NCBI GenBank assembly: GCA_902497185.1
Contig: CABVEG010000023.1
Coordinates: forward strand, 1-11,844
Source of the DNA: an uncultured Eubacteriales bacterium
GTDB taxonomy: Bacteria > Bacillota > Clostridia > Lachnospirales > CAG-274
Direction: 5' to 3'
Length of the DNA: 11,844 nt
Both the position numbers and the translations under genes were made by a program. This document shows, piece after piece, positions 1 through 6,698 of this stretch. The notes beneath the pieces are model-generated. The model was not told the DNA's origin, did not search any database, and saw only the letters and a list, made by a program, of their open reading frames with translations. Numbering within the stretch: position 1 is the first letter of the stretch; every line of letters starts with the position of its first letter.

Positions 1-44
1 TTTTATATAATATTTACAATTAAATCAAAAAACATATAATTAAT

Positions 45-72
45 TTGTTACAATATTAAAATAAATTATAAT
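45..72 (+). promoter_or_regulatory. Possible distal promoter for lepA
   Basis: A perfect -10 hexamer TATAAT (67-72) lies 16 bases after a TTGTTA (45-50) that matches four of six -35 positions. Transcription would start near 79 and leave a leader of about 107 bases before lepA. The surrounding DNA is extremely AT-rich, so chance TATAAT matches are expected. It could be an additional upstream start for the lepA-hemW operon or no promoter at all. Confidence 0.3.
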
Positions 73-121
73 ATTTCAAAACCATTGCTAAATTAGATTA
101 ACGTATATTACGAAAAAATTC

Positions 122-150
122 TTTTAAATTCCTACAAAATATGTTATACT
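122..150 (+). promoter_or_regulatory. Likely main lepA promoter (extended -10)
   Basis: The extended -10 element TGTTATACT spans 142-150 (TG, one base, then TATACT at 145-150). A weak -35-like TTTTAA sits 17 bases upstream at 122-127. Extended -10 promoters tolerate a poor -35. The start of transcription would be near 157, about 29 bases before the lepA ATG, leaving room for the AAGGAG ribosome binding site at 174-179. The same TGN-TATACT element occurs before addB. Confidence 0.55.
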
Positions 151-185
151 AAAAATAATGTATAAAATTCAGCAAGGAGAAAAAT

Positions 186-2000
186 ATGAGTTCAAACAGA
201 CAGTCTAAAATCAGAAATTTCAGTATAATAGCCCATATTGACCATGGCAAGTCTACTCTTGCAGACAGACTTATACAGCAGTCAGGTCTGCTTACGGAAA
301 GAGAGATGCAGGAACAGGTTCTTGACAATATGGATCTTGAAAGAGAAAGAGGTATTACAATAAAAGCTCAGGCTGTACGTCTTATTTACAAAACAGCAGA
401 TGGTGAAGAATACACATTAAATCTTATTGATACTCCGGGACATGTAGACTTTAACTATGAGGTATCCAGAAGTCTTGCAGCCTGTGACGGTGCCGTACTT
501 GTAGTTGATGCCGCCCAGGGAGTTGAAGCCCAAACACTTGCAAATGTATATCTTGCCCTTGACAATAACCTTGAAATTCTGCCTGTTATTAACAAAATTG
601 ACCTGCCAAGTGCAGAGCCTGAAAGAGTTAAATCAGAGATTGAGGATATTATAGGTCTTGACGCAAGTGAAGCTCCTCTTATTTCAGCAAAGGCTAATAT
701 TAATATAGAAGAAGTATTTGAAAAAATCATAAAGGATTTGCCTGCTCCATCAGGAGATGAAGACGCCCGTCTTAAAGCCCTTATATTTGACAGCTTTTAT
801 GACAGCTACAAGGGTGTTATAGTATTTATGCGTATATTTGACGGCAAAATGAAAAAAGGCTCTAAAGTCAAATTTATGGCAACAGGGAAGGAATTCGAGG
901 TTGTTGAAGTAGGCGTATTCGGACCGGGACAATATATTCCCGTTGATGAATTAAAGGCAGGAGATGTTGGCTATCTTACAGCCAGTATCAAGAATGTTAG
1001 AGATACCAGAATAGGAGATACTGTCACAGATGCCAAAAACCCTGTTACAGAACCGTTACCAGGCTATAAAAAAGTCAATTCAATGGTTTACTGTGGTATT
1101 TTCCCTGCTGACGGTGCAAAATACGGTGATTTAAGAGATGCCCTTGAAAAGCTCCAGCTTAATGATGCAGCACTTAATTTTGAGGCAGAAACCTCTATTG
1201 CTCTCGGATTTGGTTTTCGCTGCGGCTTCTTAGGTCTTTTACATCTTGAAATTGTGCAAGAAAGACTTGAAAGAGAATATAATCTTGATCTTGTTACAAC
1301 AGCACCCTCCGTTATATATAAGGTATATTTAACCGACGGCTCTGTTATTGACCTTTCAAATCCGTCAGACCTGCCTGATGTAACTACAATAGCTAAAATG
1401 GAGGAGCCTATTGTAAGAGCGGAAATTATACTTCCAAGTGAATACATCGGCACTATTATGGAGCTTTGCCAGCAAAGACGTGGTGAGTATGAGGGAATGG
1501 AATATCTTGAAAAAACAAGAGCAGTGCTCACTTATAAACTTCCTCTCAATGAAATTATATATGACTTTTTCGACGTATTAAAGTCACGTTCAAGGGGCTA
1601 TGCATCCTTTGACTATGAGCTTATAGGCTATGAGGAGAGCAGACTTGTTAAACTCGATATGCTTGTAAACAGAGAAGTAGTGGATGCATTAAGCTTTATT
1701 GTTCACGAAGATTCTGCTGCTGAAAAGGGCAGGAAAATGGCTGAAAAACTTAAAAAGGAAATACCAAGACATCAGTTTGAAATACCTATTCAGGCAGCAA
1801 TAGGCAATAAAATTATAGCAAGAGAAACAATTTCTGCTGTAAGGAAGGACGTTCTTGCCAAATGTTACGGCGGTGACATTACAAGAAAGAAGAAGCTTCT
1901 TGAAAAGCAGAAGGAAGGCAAAAAGAGAATGCGCCAGATTGGCAGCGTAGAGGTTCCACAGGCAGCATTTATGAGTGTACTGAAATTAGACGAGGAATAA
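186..2000 (+). CDS. lepA: Elongation factor 4 (LepA), ribosome-associated GTPase
   Basis: LepA is an EF-G-like translational GTPase that acts on the ribosome, where it is linked to back-translocation and to ribosome assembly or stalling. The 604 residues match the usual family length of about 600. The G domain shows an intact P-loop AHIDHGKST (16-24), the RGITI switch I motif, DTPGH at 82-86 with the catalytic histidine, and NKID at 136-139. The C-terminus ends in the basic, LepA-specific region with the typical [10 protein letters not shown] segment. The ATG at 186 follows AAGGAG (174-179) at good spacing. hemW starts only 2 bases after the stop, so the two are co-transcribed, an arrangement common in Bacillota. 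All key residues are present and I see no sign of disruption. Confidence 0.98.
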   Translation: MSSNRQSKIRNFSIIAHIDHGKSTLADRLIQQSGLLTEREMQEQVLDNMDLERERGITIKAQAVRLIYKTADGEEYTLNLIDTPGHVDFNYEVSRSLAACDGAVLVVDAAQGVEAQTLANVYLALDNNLEILPVINKIDLPSAEPERVKSEIEDIIGLDASEAPLISAKANINIEEVFEKIIKDLPAPSGDEDARLKALIFDSFYDSYKGVIVFMRIFDGKMKKGSKVKFMATGKEFEVVEVGVFGPGQYIPVDELKAGDVGYLTASIKNVRDTRIGDTVTDAKNPVTEPLPGYKKVNSMVYCGIFPADGAKYGDLRDALEKLQLNDAALNFEAETSIALGFGFRCGFLGLLHLEIVQERLEREYNLDLVTTAPSVIYKVYLTDGSVIDLSNPSDLPDVTTIAKMEEPIVRAEIILPSEYIGTIMELCQQRRGEYEGMEYLEKTRAVLTYKLPLNEIIYDFFDVLKSRSRGYASFDYELIGYEESRLVKLDMLVNREVVDALSFIVHEDSAAEKGRKMAEKLKKEIPRHQFEIPIQAAIGNKIIARETISAVRKDVLAKCYGGDITRKKKLLEKQKEGKKRMRQIGSVEVPQAAFMSVLKLDEE

Positions 2001-2002
2001 AT

Positions 2003-3076
2003 ATGACATCATTATATATACACATACCCTTTTGTAAAAGTAAGTGTAAATATTGTGATTTCCTAAGCTTTCCAAATACTGAATATATCAATGCTTACAA
2101 GGATGCATTGCTTAATGAAATTAATGCTTTTGATTGTAAATCGGTCAAAAGCATTTTTATTGGCGGAGGGACACCTTCAATAATAGACAGCAGCATTATT
2201 TCGGAAATTATAGACAGCTTGGGGAAATTTAACATAGAAAAAAATGCTGAAATCACAATAGAAGCTAATCCCGGCACACTTACCGAGGAAAAAGTAAAAG
2301 AATACAGAAAAAGTGGTATAAACAGAATAAGTATGGGACTACAGGCATGGCAAAACAATCTGCTTAAAACTCTTGGCAGAATACACACAAAAGAGAGTTT
2401 TTTAAAAAGCTATGAAACAGCAAGGAAATATTTTAATAACATAAATATTGATATTATGTTTTCTCTCCCTGATCAAAGTTTTGAAATGTGGCTTGAAACC
2501 CTTGAAAACGTAACAGCATTAAAGCCTGAGCACATTTCGGCATACAGCCTTATAATTGAAGAGGGAACTCCTTTTTATGATATGGACTTAAATCTGCCTG
2601 ACGAGGAAACTGACAGAAAAATGTATCATTCTGCAATTAAATACCTTTCAGATAAGGGCTATAGACAATATGAAATTTCCAATTTTGCAAAAGATGGTTA
2701 CGAATCCGTGCATAACTCCGTCTATTGGCAGAGAGGAAATTATAAGGGCTTTGGCTTAGGAGCAGCCAGTCTTATTAACAATATAAGATATAAAAACACC
2801 GAAAGTATTTCAGAATATATAGAAGGTACTACAGTCACTGAAAAAGAAATTCTTAATAAAAATGACCAAATGGCTGAATTTATGTTTTTAGGTTTAAGAA
2901 TGACTCAAGGTGTATCCATATCTCAGTTCAAAAATGAATTTAATGAGGATATGCTAAAAAAATACAACAAAGTGATAGAAAAATATAATGATTTTTTTAT
3001 TATTGACAATGACAGACTAAGGCTCACAACAGAAGGAATTGACATTTCCAATATGATTTTCAGTGAAATCATTTAA
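2003..3076 (+). CDS. hemW: Radical SAM heme chaperone HemW (HemN-like)
   Basis: The 357-residue protein belongs to the radical SAM, HemN-like group now called HemW. This group is thought to carry and insert heme; it was formerly annotated as oxygen-independent coproporphyrinogen III oxidase. The cluster motif CxxxCxxC is C11, C15, C18, in the context HIPFCKSKCKYCDF. The S-adenosylmethionine-contacting GGGTP is at 54-58, followed by GINRISMGLQ. The HNxxYW motif typical of HemW is at 237-242. True HemN has an extra cysteine next to the cluster motif and is longer, so HemW is the better call. The ATG at 2003 is 2 bases after the lepA stop, and its ribosome binding site GAGGA (1992-1996) lies within the last lepA codons, so translation is probably coupled. 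The stop is TAA at 3074-3076, and no strong terminator follows. Confidence 0.93.
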   Translation: MTSLYIHIPFCKSKCKYCDFLSFPNTEYINAYKDALLNEINAFDCKSVKSIFIGGGTPSIIDSSIISEIIDSLGKFNIEKNAEITIEANPGTLTEEKVKEYRKSGINRISMGLQAWQNNLLKTLGRIHTKESFLKSYETARKYFNNINIDIMFSLPDQSFEMWLETLENVTALKPEHISAYSLIIEEGTPFYDMDLNLPDEETDRKMYHSAIKYLSDKGYRQYEISNFAKDGYESVHNSVYWQRGNYKGFGLGAASLINNIRYKNTESISEYIEGTTVTEKEILNKNDQMAEFMFLGLRMTQGVSISQFKNEFNEDMLKKYNKVIEKYNDFFIIDNDRLRLTTEGIDISNMIFSEII

Positions 3077-3199
3077 ACAATTCTAACATATTTTTACCTC
3101 AATTTCTGTGCAGTATTAACAATTTAACAAAAAATAATATTTTTTTAAAGGAAATTTATTAATTTTGTGGAATATAAATATCTATAAGGCAGAAAGATA

Positions 3200-3229
3200 T
3201 TGTCAAAAAGCATTATACGCTTTTAAAAT
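3200..3229 (+). promoter_or_regulatory. Sigma-A-type promoter of the EF-G-like gene
   Basis: TTGTCA (3200-3205) and TAAAAT (3224-3229) each match five of six consensus positions and are 18 bases apart. Transcription would begin near 3236, giving a leader of about 48 bases. This makes the downstream gene an independent unit rather than the third gene of the lepA-hemW operon. The rest of the 207-base gap after hemW is AT-rich, with no clear hairpin terminator. Confidence 0.65.
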
Positions 3230-3283
3230 AATTAAGCAATATAGTCTAAAATGAACAAAAATATTTATTTGGGGTGATTATTT

Positions 3284-5368
3284 ATGAGGAATTATTCAGC
3301 GGATCAAATTAGAAATGTGGCTGTCCTTGGCCACAGCGGATGTGGCAAAACAACAATAGTAGAGGCTTGTTTACACGTCAGCGGTGGCTCAAAGAGATTC
3401 GGCAGAGTTGAAGAAGGCAACACTGTCAGTGATTATGATGCAGAGGAAATTAAGAGAAAAGTTTCCATTAGTTCATCAATTATTCCTGTTGAGTGGTTGG
3501 ATGAAAAGATTAATTTCATCGACACTCCCGGTTATTTCGACTTTGTAGGCGAGGTTAAGGAAGCATTAGCTGTTGCTGACCTTGCACTTATTGTTGTTGA
3601 CGGCAAGTCAGGCATTCAGGTAGGTACTGAAAAGGCTTGGGAAATGGCAACTGAAGCTAATGTTCCTAAGATGATTATTGTAAACGGTATGGACGATGAA
3701 AATGCTAATTGGGCAGAAGTTTGCGAAGCATTAAAGCAGACTTTCGGCAAGAGCATTGCTCCTATTCAGGTACCTTTCTACGAGGACGGCAAATACATAG
3801 GCTTTGTAAATGCAATCAGAAGAAAAGCAAGAAAGTTTGAAAACGGTCTTGTAGAGCCTTGTGATATGCCTGAAGGTTTAGAGGATGAAGTTGAAACAAT
3901 CAGAAATATGATTGAAGAGGCTGTTGCTGAAACTGATGATGAATTAATGGAAAAGTTTTTCGCAGAAGAAAGCTTTACTGAAGATGAAATTCACAAGGGC
4001 TTAAATTTAGGTATTTTAGACGGTTCAGTTACTCCTGTTATTTCAAGCTCAGCAGTTACAACCTTAGGTATCAGAGTATTAATGAACTCCATTAACAAGT
4101 TCTTACCTCCAACCAATAAGGTTAGACCTACTATGGAGGCTATTAATCCTAAGACTGATGATGTTGTTGAAATCAACTGTGACGAGTCTGAGCCTGCGGC
4201 TGCATTTGTATTTAAGACAATTTCCGACCCTTATGTAGGTCGTTTAAGCATATTCAAAGTTTGCAGCGGTGTTATCAAGAAAGATATGATGCTGAAAAAC
4301 GTAAACAAGAATATTGCTGAAAAACTTGGTAAGATTTATGTATTAAGAGGTAAAGAACAGATTGAAGTTGACAGACTTAACGCAGGTGACATAGGTGCTG
4401 TTGCAAAACTCCAGAACACAAGCACCAATGATACCTTGGCATCTGCTGACAGACCTGTTCAAATGACGCCTATTTCATTCCCTACACCATATCTTTCAAA
4501 GGGTATTAAGCCTAAGACAAAGGGTGATGAGGACAAGCTTGCCGGTGCTGTTGCAAAAATGCTTGAAGAAGATAAAACACTTGCATTTAAGGTTGACAAA
4601 GAAACTAAGCAGTCTGTTATTTCAGGCGTTGGCGAATCTCATATTGACGTATTCGTAAATAAATTAAAGAGTAAATATAAGATTGAAGTTGAACTTTCTG
4701 AACCTATCATTCCTCACAGAGAAATGATTAAGAGTAAGGAACAGGTTAGATATAAGCACAAGAAACAGTCAGGCGGCGGCGGTCAGTACGGTGATGTTGA
4801 GATCATTTTTGAACCTAGCGGTGATTTAACAACTCCTTATGTATTTGAAGAACAGATTTTCGGCGGTGCTGTTCCTAAGCAATACTTCCCTGCTGTTGAA
4901 AAGGGCTTACAGGAATGTGTTAAGGCAGGTCCATTGGCAGGTTATCCTGTAGTTGGTATTAAGGCTACACTTGTAGATGGTTCTTATCATCCGGTTGACT
5001 CTAACGAAGTTTCATTTAAGATGGCAGCCATTGGTGCTTTTAAGGAAGCATTCAAAAAGGCAAAATCTGCAATTATGGAGCCTATTAACACTGTTGAAGT
5101 TGTTGTGCCTGACAGCTACACAGGTGATGTAATGGGCGATTTAAACAAGAGAAGAGGTCGTATACTTGGTATGGAGGCAAACAGCGGCAAGCAAACTATT
5201 ACGGCTGAAGTTCCTGCTTACGAAATGATTAAATATGCTACAGATTTAAGAAGTATGACTCAGGGCAGAGGCGAATTTTCAATGGAATTTGCCCGCTTTG
5301 AAGAAGCCCCTCACGATGTTCAGGAGCATGTAATTGCTAAGAGAAAGGAATTAGTAGAGGGTAAGTAA
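3284..5368 (+). CDS. EF-G-like translational GTPase (EF-G paralogue)
   Basis: The 694-residue length and domain order are those of EF-G: G domain, beta-barrel domain II, domain III, domain IV with the QSGGGGQYG motif, and a C-terminal domain. It belongs to the diverged EF-G-like group (FusA2 or EF-G-2 type), not the main FusA. The P-loop is GHSGCGKT (16-23) instead of AHIDAGKT. Switch I reads RKVSI (58-62) instead of RGITI. The G3 motif is DTPGY (80-84), with Tyr84 at the catalytic histidine position. The G4 motif is NGMD (134-137), lacking the usual lysine of NKxD. From memory, the tyrosine and a loose G4 are shared with Thermus EF-G-2. The ribosome binding site GGGGTGAT (3271-3278) precedes the ATG. 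The gene stands alone between its own promoter and a strong terminator. Lysine is often encoded by AAG, unlike addB, suggesting good expression. Cellular role is not known; a translocation-related or ribosome-rescue role is inferred. Confidence 0.9.
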   Translation: MRNYSADQIRNVAVLGHSGCGKTTIVEACLHVSGGSKRFGRVEEGNTVSDYDAEEIKRKVSISSSIIPVEWLDEKINFIDTPGYFDFVGEVKEALAVADLALIVVDGKSGIQVGTEKAWEMATEANVPKMIIVNGMDDENANWAEVCEALKQTFGKSIAPIQVPFYEDGKYIGFVNAIRRKARKFENGLVEPCDMPEGLEDEVETIRNMIEEAVAETDDELMEKFFAEESFTEDEIHKGLNLGILDGSVTPVISSSAVTTLGIRVLMNSINKFLPPTNKVRPTMEAINPKTDDVVEINCDESEPAAAFVFKTISDPYVGRLSIFKVCSGVIKKDMMLKNVNKNIAEKLGKIYVLRGKEQIEVDRLNAGDIGAVAKLQNTSTNDTLASADRPVQMTPISFPTPYLSKGIKPKTKGDEDKLAGAVAKMLEEDKTLAFKVDKETKQSVISGVGESHIDVFVNKLKSKYKIEVELSEPIIPHREMIKSKEQVRYKHKKQSGGGGQYGDVEIIFEPSGDLTTPYVFEEQIFGGAVPKQYFPAVEKGLQECVKAGPLAGYPVVGIKATLVDGSYHPVDSNEVSFKMAAIGAFKEAFKKAKSAIMEPINTVEVVVPDSYTGDVMGDLNKRRGRILGMEANSGKQTITAEVPAYEMIKYATDLRSMTQGRGEFSMEFARFEEAPHDVQEHVIAKRKELVEGK

Positions 5369-5404
5369 TTTAATTTAGTTTTCTCATTTTTTGTTTCTTT
5401 TCTT

Positions 5405-5449
5405 AAAATACCCTCATACAGATTAATAATGCTGTATGAGGGTATTTTT
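5405..5449 (+). terminator. Rho-independent terminator after the EF-G-like gene
   Basis: A perfect 17-bp stem pairs 5405-5421 with 5432-5448 around a 10-base loop. The core arm is ACCCTCATACAG, and the 3' arm runs directly into TTTTT. It lies 37 bases past the EF-G-like stop. The minus-strand gene ending at 5494 converges on it. Read on that strand, the stem is followed by a shorter T stretch, so it may work in both directions. Confidence 0.93.
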
Positions 5450-5493
5450 GTTTGCTGCAATTTAAATTATATTACATTTTTTCATATATCATA

Positions 5494-5946
5494 TTACATA
5501 TCTGATACTGTTATTTTACCTGTACTTGTATTAAGATAATAATAAGCTGAAACAGATTTTGTCCCCATAAAATTTCCGTCTTTTACAAAATTTCCTGTAG
5601 CCGTAACCACATAGGTACTTTCATCATCTATTATTTCTTCACTTGTGGAATCAATTTGAAAGCTATCTTCCTTAACATTTATAACAACAGGTGCTTGGTA
5701 TTTTGCATTATTAATATAATATTGTCCATCTGAATTTTGCTTAATGTCTATATCAGCTTTAAATTCAACCTTCACAGGTGATAATGTTTCGTTAGTATAA
5801 CTGTATTCTTTTATATCCTCAGCTACAACACTATCTGCATTACCTGAATAATCATTTGATATATTTACAAAATTTCTTATTAAATAAACAAATAATAAAA
5901 GTAAAACTATAATACCTATACCAAACAAAAGCTTTTTTCTTACCAT
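5494..5946 (-). CDS. Small membrane-anchored extracytoplasmic protein, unknown function
   Basis: I do not recognise a family. The predicted 150-residue protein has a short basic N-terminus (MVRKK), one hydrophobic segment at about 6-23 (a signal anchor without an obvious cleavage site or lipobox) and then a polar, lysine- and aspartate-rich region of about 125 residues. Alternating polar and hydrophobic stretches there suggest beta strands, so it is probably an outward-facing domain. A longer reading starts 11 codons upstream at 5979. I chose the ATG at 5944-5946 because an excellent ribosome binding site, AGGAGGAG (minus strand, 5954-5961), lies 7 bases before it and would be inside the coding region of the longer version. 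The gene has its own promoter and shares the convergent terminator at 5405-5449. Confidence 0.8.
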   Translation of the reverse strand: MVRKKLLFGIGIIVLLLLFVYLIRNFVNISNDYSGNADSVVAEDIKEYSYTNETLSPVKVEFKADIDIKQNSDGQYYINNAKYQAPVVINVKEDSFQIDSTSEEIIDDESTYVVTATGNFVKDGNFMGTKSVSAYYYLNTSTGKITVSDM

Positions 5947-6009
5947 TCTACATCTCCTCCTATTTTTGCTGTTTTTCAATTACTGTTTACTTAGTCTTAA
6001 CTTGTTTTA

Positions 6010-6038
6010 ATCATATCATATCTATCAAATACTGTAAA
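6010..6038 (-). promoter_or_regulatory. Sigma-A-type promoter of the 150-residue membrane protein gene
   Basis: Read on the minus strand, TTTACA (6038-6033) and TATGAT (6015-6010) each match five of six consensus positions, with the optimal 17-base spacing. Transcription would start near 6003, about 57 bases before the ATG at 5946. Confidence 0.7.
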
Positions 6039-6155
6039 CAATAATCCATATAAAATAACATAAATAATTGTATAAAAGAATTTATATCTCCACTTACACA
6101 ACTTGTCCTCATAATATTTCATTTAGTCGGATTGCTTTTATTTATATCCAAAAGC

Positions 6156-6189
6156 AAAAAAATCCGGTTTACACTCAGCCGGATTTTTT
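6156..6189 (-). terminator. Rho-independent terminator of the 133-residue protein gene
   Basis: AAAAAATCCGG (6157-6167) pairs perfectly with CCGGATTTTTT (6179-6189) around an 11-base loop. On the minus strand the stem ends in a run of seven T. It lies 17 bases past the stop of the gene at 6206-6607. The plus strand also ends in six T, so it could act in both directions. A second, partly overlapping pairing exists just upstream (6128-6166). Confidence 0.85.
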
Positions 6190-6205
6190 ACTTTTATATT
6201 CATTT

Positions 6206-6607
6206 TTATCTTTTAGCCTGTTCAAGGGCACTATCTATAGCGTCAAGGAGTATTCCTCCCGTAACTTCATAATCTTTATTTAACTCAATATCCGTGCTTT
6301 GCATTTCTACGACCTGCCCGGCAATATCATCAATGCAGGCATTAAACGTAGGATAAAATACCTCCTGAGTTTCATTAAGGGGATTTAATACTATGCTTTC
6401 AATTTCATTTTTACCAACTGTAACAGATAGAGTTACAGGCTTTCCATACAATACTATTTCCGAATTGTATGTACCCTCTTTATAAGCGCTTTTAAAACTT
6501 CCACTGAAAAAGCCTATAATTGCAACAATTATGATTATACCAAGTATTGCGAATACTGCCGTTTTAATAATATCCCTTAATTTTAGGACAAAAATTTTAG
6601 ATGCCAT
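6206..6607 (-). CDS. Single-pass membrane protein with an FMN-binding-like domain
   Basis: The predicted 133-residue protein has a short cytoplasmic N-terminus, one transmembrane helix at about 16-34, and an outward-facing domain from about 43 to 131. That domain begins YKEGTYNSEIVLYGKPVTLSV and ends VTGGILLDAIDSALEQA. This layout resembles the FMN_bind fold of RnfG/NqrC-like and related surface proteins, where a similar opening leads to SGAT and a closing helix. The SGAT position here reads TGGI (116-119), so the threonine used for covalent FMN attachment in NqrC/RnfG is absent. I regard it as FMN_bind-like but without that function shown. A GTG at 6616 gives three more residues. The ATG at 6605-6607 is preferred because AGGTGA (6613-6618, minus) is 5 bases upstream. 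It is divergent from addB and has its own terminator. Confidence 0.75.
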   Translation of the reverse strand: MASKIFVLKLRDIIKTAVFAILGIIIIVAIIGFFSGSFKSAYKEGTYNSEIVLYGKPVTLSVTVGKNEIESIVLNPLNETQEVFYPTFNACIDDIAGQVVEMQSTDIELNKDYEVTGGILLDAIDSALEQAKR

Positions 6608-6631
6608 TTTTTTCACCTGCCTTATGATATA

Positions 6632-6637
6632 ATTATA
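6632..6637 (-). promoter_or_regulatory. Candidate -10 box of the 133-residue protein gene
   Basis: A perfect TATAAT lies on the minus strand at 6637-6632, 24 bases before the preferred ATG. The matching -35 position (6660-6655, TCATAT) is poor, so the exact promoter is uncertain. It would abut the -35 of the addB promoter on the other strand. Confidence 0.35.
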
Positions 6638-6666
6638 TTAGCAAATCCATAAAAATATGATATACT
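6638..6666 (+). promoter_or_regulatory. addB promoter (extended -10)
   Basis: TTAGCA (6638-6643, four of six) is 17 bases before TATACT (6661-6666), and the bases just upstream (TGA, 6658-6660) give an extended -10. Transcription would start near 6673, about 26 bases before the addB ATG, upstream of AAGAGGT at 6685-6691. Confidence 0.6.
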
Positions 6667-6698
6667 ATATATAGATTTTAAAATAAGAGGTAAAAAAT

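Noticed and set aside
1..120. Possible replication origin or attachment site in the very AT-rich left edge
   Set aside because: There are no DnaA-box-like clusters, no direct repeats and no neighbouring integrase or replication genes; base composition alone is not evidence.
1088..1531. Minus-strand open frame of 147 codons inside lepA
   Set aside because: It is the antisense shadow of a strongly conserved lepA; its serine/leucine-rich composition is what the reverse of that codon use produces.
3053..3072. Hairpin ATGATTT/AAATCAT around the end of hemW as a terminator
   Set aside because: The 7-bp AT-rich stem overlaps the stop region and is followed only by TTTAAAC, not a T run; too weak to call.
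5984..6040. Inverted copies of TGTTTAC (5984-5990) and GTAAACA (6034-6040) around the start of a minus-strand transcript
   Set aside because: Only 7 bases each and 43 bases apart in AT-rich DNA; one copy is simply part of the -35 box. Not enough for an operator call.
6068..6283. Plus-strand open frame of 71 codons
   Set aside because: It runs through a minus-strand terminator and into the opposite-strand membrane protein gene, has no ribosome binding site and shows no protein-like features.
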